DNA from: Clostridiales bacterium
GTDB taxonomy: Bacteria; Bacillota_E; Sulfobacillia; Sulfobacillales; JAIMBI01
DNA length: 64,000 nucleotides
Assembly: GCA_027318915.1 (NCBI GenBank)
Contig: DAHVOH010000007.1
Location: 3,022-67,021 of the forward strand
Direction: 5' to 3'
The stretch's first letter is position 1; every line of letters starts with the position of its first letter. Both the position numbers and the translations under genes were made by a program. Below are positions 56,236 to 64,000 of this stretch, one piece after another. Below the pieces are notes generated by a model. That model did not search any database and had not been told where the DNA came from. It saw only the letters and a program-made list of their open reading frames with translations.

Positions 56236-58302
56236 TCACGCCGGTGGGCGGTCGGCAAAGACAAACACCACGCGGTCCCCGTCCAGCTTGAGACGCGCCC
56301 GAAAAGGCTTGCCGGCTTTCGAGCGGAAGCCCTGCAGTTCACGGGTCGTCTTGCCCGCCAGCAAGGTTTTCACCTGGCTCTCCGTGAGTTTTTTGTGGGC
56401 CACTTCCTTCCAGATGGTGAACCGGCAGCCGTCGCGCCACCGCGAGCAGGCCCAGCCTCTCGCCGTAGCCACCACGTGCCCCTCGTGGCAGACGGGACAG
56501 GACCCGAACCCGGATCCGATGGATCGAGCCGACTGACCGGCAATCGTCGCCACCACGTCGCGGGTGTATGCCCGGATGCCGGCCAGAAACACCCCCGCAT
56601 CCTGCGTGCCGGCGGCAATGGCTTCCAACTGCGCTTCCCACTGCCCGGTCAGATCCGGCGACTGCAGAGCGTCGGGCGCCACGATGAGAAGCGCCCGCCC
56701 CTTCTCGGTGCTTTCCAACGCTTTTTTCTCCCGCACCACGTACTGCCGCCGGATGAGGGTGTCCAAAATGGCCGCGCGGGTGGCGGGCGTGCCCAGGCCG
56801 TGTTTCTCCATCAGAGCGAGCAGGGTGGCGTCGGTGAGCCGGGCCGGCGGCTTGGTGGACTTCTGCAGGACCTCGCCCGCCTGCACCGTCACCACCTGTC
56901 CCGCCTCAAGACCGGGCGGAACGGCGCCGACGGCGTCGTCGTCGGTCCGCTCATCTCGAGCATCCGGAAGCTTGCCGGTGGCCATCCGCCAGCCGGCAAC
57001 CCGCACGGCCGTCGCTTTGGTGCGAAAGGTCTCCCCGCCGGCATCGGTGAGCACGGTGGTCCGTTCGTCTTGGCCGGCCGGCAGCAGCGCCGCGAAGGTG
57101 CGCCGGGCAATCAGGTCAAACACGCGCCGGGCGGCCTCGCCGAGGTGCCCGCCGGGCAACTGCCCGGTGGGAAGAATGGCCGGATGACCGGCCTTGGCCA
57201 CCTCGGCGTCATTCGTCACACGCCGGACCGGCAACGGCGTCGGCAACGCCGCGTACAGGTCGGCGTATCGTTCTTGGAGGCCCTGAAGCCGCTTCGGCAA
57301 GGTGGCGGCCTCCGCCGCGCTCACCGCCCGCGCGTCCGTACGCGGGTAGGTGGTGAGCCGCGCCTCATAAAGCTGTTGCGCCGCCTGCAGAGTGTCCGCC
57401 GCCGTGAGGCCAAAGCGCCGGTTGGCGTCCTTTTGCAGATCGGCCAGGTTGTACAGCGCCGGCGGCCTCACGCTGACCGGCTTTCGCTCCACGTGGCGAA
57501 TCTGGCCGGCAGTGCCCGGCGGCACCGCCGCCAGGATGCGTTCGGCCGCCGCCGGGTCGGGGATTCGGTCGGCCGGCTCTTCGCCCGGCAGGCGAACCCA
57601 CAGGCCCTGGTACGACGATCCGGATTCCAGCGCGAACGTGACGTGAACCTGCCAGTAGGGGGTGGCTTGGAACGCCGCGATCTGCGCGTCGCGATCGGCG
57701 ATGAGCTTGAGCGTGGGCGTCTGCACCCGGCCCACCGACAGGGCTCCCTGCCCTCCCTGCCCGTGCCGCAGCGTCATCGCCCGGGTGGCGTTGAGCCCCA
57801 CCAGCCAGTCAGCGGCCGCCCGCGCTTCCGCCGCCTGCGCCAGGGCGGCGTATTGGGCTGCCGGCACCAGGCGATCCAGGGCGGCTCGAATCGCGGCCGG
57901 CGTGGTCTCCGACAGCCACAACCGGTCGGCGGGCTGCCGGGCCTGCAAGTGCCGGAGGATCCAGCGCGCAATCAGTTCTCCTTCCCGGTCGGCGTCCGTG
58001 GCGATGACGATCCGAGTCACATCGGCCCGCCGCAGGAGGCCCCGCAGCACACTCAACTGGGCGCGACCGGACGGGATCGGCTGGAGTCGGAAGGACTCCG
58101 GCAGCATGGGGAGCCCGGCCCAGCTCCACCGCTTCCAGGCCGGATCGTAGGCGTCCGGCTCGGCCAGCCCGACCAGGTGTCCGAGCGCCCACGTGACGCA
58201 ATCGGATCCGACCTGAAAATACCCGTCGTGCTTCTGCGGCGCACCGAGCGCCCCTGCCAGCGCGCGGGCCACACTGGGCTTTTCGGCAATCAGAAGGCGC
58301 AT
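56236..58302 (-). CDS. topB: DNA topoisomerase III
   Basis: 688 residues from the ATG at 58302 after GGAGGG; longer in-frame extension is unsupported. Toprim domain at 1-130 with the metal site TDADREGE (102-109); the catalytic tyrosine is Y319 in RLTTYPRTDARAV. GQGALSVGRVQTPTL and the KHGLGTPATRAAILDTLI motif are type IA signatures. The C-terminus carries one four-cysteine zinc-like module (CPVCHEG...CSRWRDGC). It decatenates and relaxes DNA. The size fits Firmicute TopB (about 700), which may be chromosomal or carried by mobile elements. Confidence 0.93.
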   Translation of the reverse strand: MRLLIAEKPSVARALAGALGAPQKHDGYFQVGSDCVTWALGHLVGLAEPDAYDPAWKRWSWAGLPMLPESFRLQPIPSGRAQLSVLRGLLRRADVTRIVIATDADREGELIARWILRHLQARQPADRLWLSETTPAAIRAALDRLVPAAQYAALAQAAEARAAADWLVGLNATRAMTLRHGQGGQGALSVGRVQTPTLKLIADRDAQIAAFQATPYWQVHVTFALESGSSYQGLWVRLPGEEPADRIPDPAAAERILAAVPPGTAGQIRHVERKPVSVRPPALYNLADLQKDANRRFGLTAADTLQAAQQLYEARLTTYPRTDARAVSAAEAATLPKRLQGLQERYADLYAALPTPLPVRRVTNDAEVAKAGHPAILPTGQLPGGHLGEAARRVFDLIARRTFAALLPAGQDERTTVLTDAGGETFRTKATAVRVAGWRMATGKLPDARDERTDDDAVGAVPPGLEAGQVVTVQAGEVLQKSTKPPARLTDATLLALMEKHGLGTPATRAAILDTLIRRQYVVREKKALESTEKGRALLIVAPDALQSPDLTGQWEAQLEAIAAGTQDAGVFLAGIRAYTRDVVATIAGQSARSIGSGFGSCPVCHEGHVVATARGWACSRWRDGCRFTIWKEVAHKKLTESQVKTLLAGKTTRELQGFRSKAGKPFRARLKLDGDRVVFVFADRPPA

Positions 58303-58683
58303 GGCGTCACCCTCCGCCTTCACGCTAACACAGACCCGTCGAGCGTGGACACCGGTCGCGCGCTGACGACGCTCGGTGGGGGCAAAAAACCGGGCCATAC
58401 GGCCACCAGGGCGCGGCGGTCGACGAGACGCTGCCGACGTGAAGCGTGTGGTCATCGCGTCGGACGCCACGACGCCAAAAGCCATCCCTCGGGCGGAGAC
58501 CCGAGGATTCTGTCCGTCCCTGCGCTCAGTGTCCACACCGCGCCCATGGCCTCGGCGTTTTTAGGTCAACGGGGTCCCCGTGTCCGGCGGGACCACTAAA
58601 ACGCGGCCCTTTGGCTCCGCATCCAACGCGCCCTTGGGCCCTGTATCGCCGCGCCCGAGTCCGGTATCGTCGAAGAGAACCGC
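58303..58683. other. 0.38 kb without a gene
   Basis: Divergent space between topB and the small membrane gene, before the repeat-containing promoter. No coding signal recognised. Confidence 0.4.
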
Positions 58684-58770
58684 GTCGGATCTCTCATGCT
58701 CGCCGATCCGACTTGATTCGATGGGCTCGGATTCGATATGACCGGACCTCGTGCGACGGGGTCGGATCCG
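58684..58770 (+). promoter_or_regulatory. Promoter with repeated GTCGGATC sites
   Basis: TTGATT (58713-58718), an 18-base spacer and TATGAC (58737-58742) precede the gene at 58799. GTCGGATC occurs at 58684 and 58761 and inverted as GATCCGAC at 58705-58712, forming a perfect 8-bp inverted repeat next to the -35. GATTCGAT is also repeated inside the promoter. It looks like a regulated promoter. Confidence 0.5.
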
Positions 58771-58798
58771 CAGGGATCGGGAAAGAAGGTTGATTATC

Positions 58799-59275
58799 AT
58801 GACACCACCGACCACGGCATCACCGCAGGCAAACACCACCGAGTTGCAGCGTCAGTCCGAGCGGACGCGCCGTCTCCACTGGTTGCGCCTGTCCATGGCT
58901 TTTTTCGCCCTCTTGGACGTGGCCGCCCACATCTTCGCCAGCCCCGGGGCCACCCCCATCATTTCGTATTGGCTCGACATCGAGACGGCTTCCTACAGCC
59001 TCATTGCCGTCATCTACCTGCTGGGGCTCCGGCAGTTTTACGTCCCGCCCATCTTGTTCACCGCGTACAACATGGCCATGTTCTTCCTCACCGGCTTTGT
59101 CGCGCTGCCCTTTGGCATCAACAAAGCCCCGCTGGTCGGCCACATTCAAATTCTCCAGTATTCCTTCGGCCGCGGTTTTTCGCTGTTGGCGTGGCTCTAT
59201 TTGCTGCTGGTCGGCATTTGGATGCTGCGGGGCGATCCGGGATCCAAGCTGGACGCCCTGCTGAAAGAGCAATAG
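58799..59275 (+). CDS. Four-helix membrane protein, unknown
   Basis: 158 residues from the ATG at 58799 with AAAGAAGG upstream. After 30 polar, Thr/Gln-rich residues there are four membrane helices (LSMAFFALLDVAAHI; ASYSLIAVIYLLGL; TAYNMAMFFLTGFVAL; LLAWLYLLLVGIWML) and a charged tail. Family not recognised; composition and ribosome site are those of a real gene. An elaborate promoter upstream suggests regulated expression. Monocistronic. Confidence 0.7.
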   Translation: MTPPTTASPQANTTELQRQSERTRRLHWLRLSMAFFALLDVAAHIFASPGATPIISYWLDIETASYSLIAVIYLLGLRQFYVPPILFTAYNMAMFFLTGFVALPFGINKAPLVGHIQILQYSFGRGFSLLAWLYLLLVGIWMLRGDPGSKLDALLKEQ

Positions 59276-59879
59276 CCGCCACGGACCCTGCTTGCCGGGC
59301 GGCTCCGCCCAAACGTCGGCACGCCCCCGCTCCCGATGGGCCGCCATCGCGACGACGGCCGAAGGCGGGCGGTCGGGTGAGCACCATCCCGCACCGTGCC
59401 CACGGGACCTCGTCCTACCCCGATATTGCCCTGCCGACGTGTGGCGACCGCCCCCTGCCGTGACGGCAGGAAGGGTGGAGCGGGGCCGTCTGCCCCCAGC
59501 AGGCAGGGGTCACCCGGCCCTGGAGCGGGCGGCCACCCCCGTGTAGGCTATGGGTCATGCCGGGTCTGGTGCTCAGGTGTACGGGCAGGCGCGCCCCTAT
59601 CGGTCGAGACATCAAGGGCCAACCTCGAAGGAGATCCGCCCCGGCGGCTTCATTCGTCGTCTCTCTGTCACCGCCCCGCGGCTGGATGAGGAAAGAGTTG
59701 ACGACGGACGCCGTCGCCCGAAGCGACGAGGACGAAATCCGTTCATCCCGGCCGAGGTCGGCGCGTGCTGAGCGTCGGCCGTGAGCGGGACCGTCCGGCG
59801 ACGGAGGCGGGCCGCAGCGGGTATCCGATCGCCGTGTCTGGCCGATGATTCGAGAGGTCGGGTGTGAAGGAGAGATCGT
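59276..59879. other. 0.6 kb without a recognisable gene
   Basis: Contains small inverted repeats: AGCCGCC with GGCGGCT right after the upstream stop (possible terminator) and CCTGCCG TGA CGGCAGG near 59454-59470. Otherwise only shadow frames; the fabF promoter must lie here. Confidence 0.4.
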
Positions 59880-61115
59880 ATGGCCGAGCGGATTGTCATC
59901 ACCGGCCGTGGCGTGATAAGCCCTTTGGGCAACGACGTGGGCACGTTCTGGGATCGTTTGACCGCCGGAGTCTCGGGGATTCGCCAAGTGCGGGGGCCCG
60001 AGACCGAGGGACTGCCTGTTCGAATTGCCGGCGTCGTCTCCGACTTCGACCCCTTGGCCTACATGGACGCCAAGACGGCGCACCGCAGCTCGCGCTTTGT
60101 GCAGTTTGCCGTAGCGGCCGCGCACCAGGCCGTCGTCGAGGCTCATCTAGGTCCCGCCTCGGTCGACCCCTACCGTTTGGCGGTGGTCATGAACAGTGGC
60201 GGCGGTGGGATGAAGGATGTGGGGCAAGGCGCCCTGGATCTGGCCGCCCGGGGACCCGGACGCCTCAGTCCCTTCCTGGTTCCCTCCCTCATCCCCAATA
60301 TGGGGGCCTGCCAGGTCGCGATCCAGCTGGGCGCCCGCGGGCCGGTGGTGGCGTCGTATGCGGCCTGCGCCGCCGGCCTGTACGCTGTCATCGAGGCCGC
60401 CCAACTGCTGCAGAGTGGCGAGGCGGATATCGTTGTGGCCGGGGCGGCTGAAGCGGCCTTGATGCCGCTCACCTTTGCCGGGCTCGGCCGTATGGGCGCT
60501 CTGAGTCGGCGGAACGACGATCCGGAGCACGCTTGCCGCCCCTTCGACCGGGATCGGGACGGCTTCGTCTTTGGGGAAGGCGCGGCGGCTTTTGTGCTGG
60601 AGCGGGAAACGCAAGCCCGCCAGCGAGGCGCCCGCCCGTTGGCGGTGGTCGCGGGCGGCGCCCGCACCAGCGACGCCTACCATGTGGCGGCACCGGACCC
60701 CAGCGGCGACGCGGCCGCGCGGGCGATGACGGGCGCACTCCGGCAGGCCGGCTGTCAACCGTCCGATCTCGACTACATTTGTGCGCACGGGACGGGCACC
60801 CCGTTGAACGACGTGGCGGAGACGCGCGCCCTCAAGCGCGCCCTAGGGCCGGCGGCCTATCACATTCCCGTCAGTTCGCCCAAGTCCATGGTCGGGCACC
60901 TGTTGGGCGCGGCCGGCGCCATCTCCGTCTTAACAGTGATTCAAACGCTGAACGATGGCGTCGTGCCACCGACCATCAACTTGGACCATCCCGATCCCTT
61001 GTGCGATCTCGACTACGTCCCCGGACGGAGTCGGGTGCATGCGGTGCGCACGGCGATGGCGAACGGGTTTGGATTCGGCGGGCAGAATGCGGTGGCGGTG
61101 CTCACCCGAACGTGA
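59880..61115 (+). CDS. fabF: 3-oxoacyl-ACP synthase II
   Basis: 411 residues after GAAGGAGAG. The thiolase-fold catalytic triad is complete: C163 (YAACAAG), H303 (CAHGTGTPLND) and H340 (KSMVGHLLGAAG, with K335). The N-terminus (RIVITGRGVISPLGND) and length are those of KAS II. It condenses malonyl-ACP with acyl-ACP in fatty-acid elongation. No other fab genes or acyl carrier protein are nearby, so it may be an extra copy or serve a specialised lipid rather than the main cycle. Confidence 0.9.
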   Translation: MAERIVITGRGVISPLGNDVGTFWDRLTAGVSGIRQVRGPETEGLPVRIAGVVSDFDPLAYMDAKTAHRSSRFVQFAVAAAHQAVVEAHLGPASVDPYRLAVVMNSGGGGMKDVGQGALDLAARGPGRLSPFLVPSLIPNMGACQVAIQLGARGPVVASYAACAAGLYAVIEAAQLLQSGEADIVVAGAAEAALMPLTFAGLGRMGALSRRNDDPEHACRPFDRDRDGFVFGEGAAAFVLERETQARQRGARPLAVVAGGARTSDAYHVAAPDPSGDAAARAMTGALRQAGCQPSDLDYICAHGTGTPLNDVAETRALKRALGPAAYHIPVSSPKSMVGHLLGAAGAISVLTVIQTLNDGVVPPTINLDHPDPLCDLDYVPGRSRVHAVRTAMANGFGFGGQNAVAVLTRT

Positions 61116-61158
61116 GCCTTCCCCCGAGCTCGCCATCGGTGTGGCCGGACGCTTTCCG

Positions 61159-61176
61159 GGATCCGCGCGCGGATCC
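61159..61176. terminator. Perfect 18-bp palindrome after fabF
   Basis: GGATCCGCGCGCGGATCC is a perfect palindrome within a slightly longer inverted repeat, 43 bp after the fabF stop. It could fold in RNA as a terminator-like hairpin with a tight loop, or be chance in GC-rich DNA. Confidence 0.35.
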
Positions 61177-62387
61177 GGCCGCGCTCCACTGGCCGACGGT
61201 TCCGACGCTCCCGTCCCGCAGCCCCGATGGATTGGCCGAGCCACTGCGCCGCCGACAGGTCCCAACTCCGGCCGGTGCGACGAGCAGCTTGACCCAGCTA
61301 TGCCTGGGCATGCGGTCCCTTGCCGGCAACATCGTAAGGCTCGGCGCTTATCCTGGTCGACCCGCAACGTTTCGCCACCATAGCAATCCCAACCGCCACG
61401 GGTAGGCATGGGACCAGAGGCAGCCGAGCCTCCTGTCCCTGCCCGGGCCGCCGAGTATCCGAGAGCGGTCGGGGCGTCGGGCGGTCAGGGGTGCCACCCG
61501 TCAAGACAACATAGCTCCCGGGCTTCACCGACGGCGGAGGGCCGGATTCCAGCCTCACTTGGGACAGCCCTTCCGGTTCACCCAAAAGCCGTCGCCGGGA
61601 CTTTGTCCTGCCTGGCCGGGAAGACGCGCCATCAACAGAGTCGCGCAAGACGACCAGCGGAACAAGACGGCCCCGCGACGTCCCTTACGCAGAACGCCGT
61701 CGTCCACGATCCCCCCTTCTAACACGGCAAGCCCGGGATCGCGGGTCGAGCTCGGCATTGAACGGCCGACCGTTGCGGGGTCGCCGGCCCCGCTGACACA
61801 GTCGCTGCGAGCATCACGGCCGGTCGGGCCGCCGTCAACCCACCACGCGCGGCAGGCACCTGCAAGCGCCACCTTATAGGGCAGCGTCGTTGACGGGGAC
61901 GAGAACGGGGGGACGATGACGATGAGGTTGCGAGCCACGACGGAACAGACGGCCTGCGGTCCTGCGGCAAAGCGGGTGGCAGAGGCGGGTCTTCCGCCTG
62001 TCGTCAGTCGGAGGCGGCGGGTCCCGGTGACCTCACCGGCCTCACGGCTACGTCGCGAGGATGGGCTTCCGCGCCGATCGCGAACCCGCCCGTTGATTGA
62101 TATCGCACGAGAATACCCTCGAAGCGGCCCATGGAGCGGAGGTCGATGGTCCGGGCACCGCAGTGGCCCCGCCGCGCGCCGGCGTCTCCTACCCCGTACG
62201 TGTGGCCTCTTTGCCAAGACAACGACTTTTCGCTGGATGTTGGGGTTTTCGCTGGACAAGCAGGACATCCGGTGATTGGCGCGAAAGGGTGATATCCAAT
62301 CATTTACCCATCTGCATTACCAAGAATAACGTTCGCACACATCGTGCGGCCGTCGTCGCGGCCGCCACCACCGGGGAGGTATGCAGT
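61177..62387. other. 1.2 kb without a recognisable gene
   Basis: Shadow frames on both strands, with no domain or convincing start. The final 100 bp before the peptide-binding gene are more A/T-rich (around 62290-62345) and probably hold its promoter; GGGTGAT and ATTTACCC there form an imperfect inverted repeat. Confidence 0.45.
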
Positions 62388-64000
62388 ATGGGCGTGTGGG
62401 ATTCATGGTCCCATCGGATCCGATCACTCGGTCGCTACGTGGCGTTGACGGGAACTCTGGCCCTCGTGGCCGGCTGCGGCACCTCCGCGGCGCAGGCCAC
62501 CGCACCCAGCGTGCTCACTATCGCGCTGCCCGTCCAACTCTCCTTGGACTGGTGGCCCCCTATCGTCCCGGGACTGGACTGCTATACCCTGACGGGCGGA
62601 TATCTTGGACCGGACATGTACCGCCCCCTGTTGTGGATGAGCAAGACCGACACGATTCAGTACTCGCGGTCTATCGCCTCGGGCATTGCCGTCAGCGGAC
62701 ACGACACGGTGTTCACGATTACGCTGAACCCGAAGTGGCACTGGTCCAACGGACAGCCCATCACCTCGGCCGACGTTGTGTATGACGCCCAGCTCATTCT
62801 GGCGGCCAGCGGGCCCAAGTCCCCGTTGGCGTACTGTTTCGCGGGGTCGGGCGGTGTGCCGCAAGATTGGAAGTCCGTGACCGCCGACGGACCCGACAAG
62901 GTCGTCGTCACCACCACGGCCTCGGTGAATCCCGTCTGGTTCGAGCACAACGGGCTCTCGCAATTGGTCCCCATGCCGAAGGCGACGTGGGACAAATATG
63001 CCAACCCGCTGCGCGAGCTGGCCTGGATCAACGCCATCGGCAACAGCCCGGGCAACGCGGTCTACAAGGTCGTCGACGGCCCCTACACGATCACCAAGGC
63101 TGTGCAGGACCAGTACTGGGAGTTTTCCATCAATCCGCGGTTCTCGGGCAGCCACAAGCCCACCATTCCCCATGTGCTGTACGACTACGAAGCATCCGCG
63201 GCCTCGACGTTCGCCGACCTGAAGAAGGGCAACGTTCAGATTGCGCACATCCCGCTGAATTACTACCAACCCTCCGAGGCCCTGAGCGACTACCGGATTG
63301 TCAAAGAGCCGCTCTTCGCGTATGCCTACGACCGGATCAACTTCAATCCCAAGGCGTTGAACGGTGAGGGCGCGCTGTTGGACAAGCTGTACATCCGCCA
63401 AGCCTTGCAGTACGGCATCGACCAGCAGGGCATCCTGAAGTCCATTCTGCTGGGCTTCGGCAACATCACCAACGGGCCCGTGCCCTACGCGCCCCATAAC
63501 GCGTACTACGACTACAACATGCCGCAGTACTACCAGTTCAACATCGCACGCGGCCGCGCCATTCTGGAAGCCCACGGCTGGCGCCTGGTCAACGGAGTGA
63601 TGCAGAGAAACGGCCAACCGCTCACCTTCCAGGTGATCTTCGGCACCGGATCGCCCAGTCTCACGGATGAGCTGGAGCTGATGCAAGCCGACTGGGCGAA
63701 AGAGGGCATCCGCGTTTCGCTCAAGTCCGAGGCTCCGTCGGCGGTCAGAGGTATCGTCGACAACCCGGCCAATTCCACGCAATGGGCCATCTCGGCCGGT
63801 GGAGGCTGGATCTATGCGCCCGACTTCTACCCGTCAGGGGGCGGACTGTATAAGGCCGGAGCCGGCTTCAACTTCGGCGACTACAACGATCCGCACGCCA
63901 ACGCGCTCATCGACGCGACGTACGCGGGCGGCACTCCGGCTCAGGTGGCGGCACGCTTCCAGGCCTATCAAACGTACATGGCCCAGCAGCTGCCGGACCT
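62388..64000 (+). CDS. Peptide ABC substrate-binding lipoprotein, runs off window
   Basis: 538 residues are visible from the ATG at 62388, eight bases after GGGGAGG; the frame is still open at the window end (TYMAQQLPDL). Lipoprotein signal with a GTLALVAGC lipobox (Cys29). It is a SBP_bac_5 protein closely related to the one at 19605-21347: both share SLDWWPPIVPG, CYTLTGG, NPVWFEHNGL and YIRQALQ. The relatedness over the whole length suggests a duplication. By comparison with the paralogue, only about 30 residues are missing. Permease and ATPase genes may lie beyond the window. Confidence 0.9.
   Translation, partial: MGVWDSWSHRIRSLGRYVALTGTLALVAGCGTSAAQATAPSVLTIALPVQLSLDWWPPIVPGLDCYTLTGGYLGPDMYRPLLWMSKTDTIQYSRSIASGIAVSGHDTVFTITLNPKWHWSNGQPITSADVVYDAQLILAASGPKSPLAYCFAGSGGVPQDWKSVTADGPDKVVVTTTASVNPVWFEHNGLSQLVPMPKATWDKYANPLRELAWINAIGNSPGNAVYKVVDGPYTITKAVQDQYWEFSINPRFSGSHKPTIPHVLYDYEASAASTFADLKKGNVQIAHIPLNYYQPSEALSDYRIVKEPLFAYAYDRINFNPKALNGEGALLDKLYIRQALQYGIDQQGILKSILLGFGNITNGPVPYAPHNAYYDYNMPQYYQFNIARGRAILEAHGWRLVNGVMQRNGQPLTFQVIFGTGSPSLTDELELMQADWAKEGIRVSLKSEAPSAVRGIVDNPANSTQWAISAGGGWIYAPDFYPSGGGLYKAGAGFNFGDYNDPHANALIDATYAGGTPAQVAARFQAYQTYMAQQLPD

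Noticed and set aside
56047..58599. 850-codon plus-strand open frame opposite topB
   Set aside because: Antisense to a complete topoisomerase III; arginine/glycine-rich without domains, a typical GC-rich shadow.
62424..63782. 452-codon minus-strand frame over the second binding protein
   Set aside because: The opposite strand encodes a full SBP_bac_5 protein; this frame has no motif.
1..64000. tRNA, rRNA genes and CRISPR arrays
   Set aside because: I looked for T-loop-like GGTTCRA signals, rRNA-like tracts and regularly spaced repeats and saw none that held up; a covariance search would be decisive.

Overview
The window is GC-rich DNA (about two thirds G+C by eye) from a spore-forming, low-branching Firmicute. 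The evidence is two complete GerA/GerC/GerB spore-germination receptor operons, a CodY-like regulator, a YggT-type protein, many GTG starts behind strong AGGAGG ribosome sites, and a sulfur/redox flavour (SQR-like flavoproteins, a DoxX-like membrane protein, a cytochrome b operon). This fits a Sulfobacillus-like acidophile or relative; the genus is inference, not proven by any marker gene here.

Layout. 1-5.9 kb: a tightly packed plus-strand cassette of unknown function (a protein with five PH-like repeats, a membrane J-like protein, a VirD4/HerA-type ATPase, a 28-codon coupled ORF, an internally duplicated protein, two small membrane proteins, one holin-like). 6-13.5 kb: an SQR-like flavoprotein, then a convergent minus-strand germination operon gerA-gerC-gerB that continues into an FMN glutamate-synthase-like oxidoreductase and a methyltransferase. 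15-24 kb: codY-like gene, MFS transporter with divergent LacI regulator and a LacI-type operator, an orphan peptide-binding lipoprotein divergent from a HutC-type GntR regulator, a ferredoxin and a DoxX-like membrane protein. 24-29 kb: an ISAzo13 transposase remnant, a lipoprotein, and a four-gene cytochrome b operon. 29-36.5 kb: free-methionine sulfoxide reductase, MFS, a triple peptidoglycan-binding protein, a lipoprotein, MsrA and a peroxiredoxin. 36.6-40.7 kb: the second gerA-gerC-gerB operon. 41-44.5 kb: ADP-forming acyl-CoA synthetase and a YggT-like protein. 45-53 kb: a decayed accessory stretch with an SQR fragment, a degenerate IS1380 element with terminal repeats and a target duplication, an SDR, an IS630 remnant, DppA D-aminopeptidase, a serine hydrolase, and a frameshifted ArsR/SRPBCC pair. 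53-64 kb: acyltransferase, MFS exporter behind a terminator-like hairpin, topoisomerase III, a small membrane protein, FabF, and the start of a second peptide-binding protein that runs off the window.

The genes read as spore germination plus stress repair (MsrA, fRMsr, peroxiredoxin), cell-wall or D-amino-acid peptide handling (DppA, serine hydrolase, peptidoglycan-binding protein) and energy metabolism. Many intergenic stretches of 0.4-1.5 kb hold no convincing gene, and several hold decayed genes. The 1-5.9 kb cassette is the best candidate for an undescribed system.
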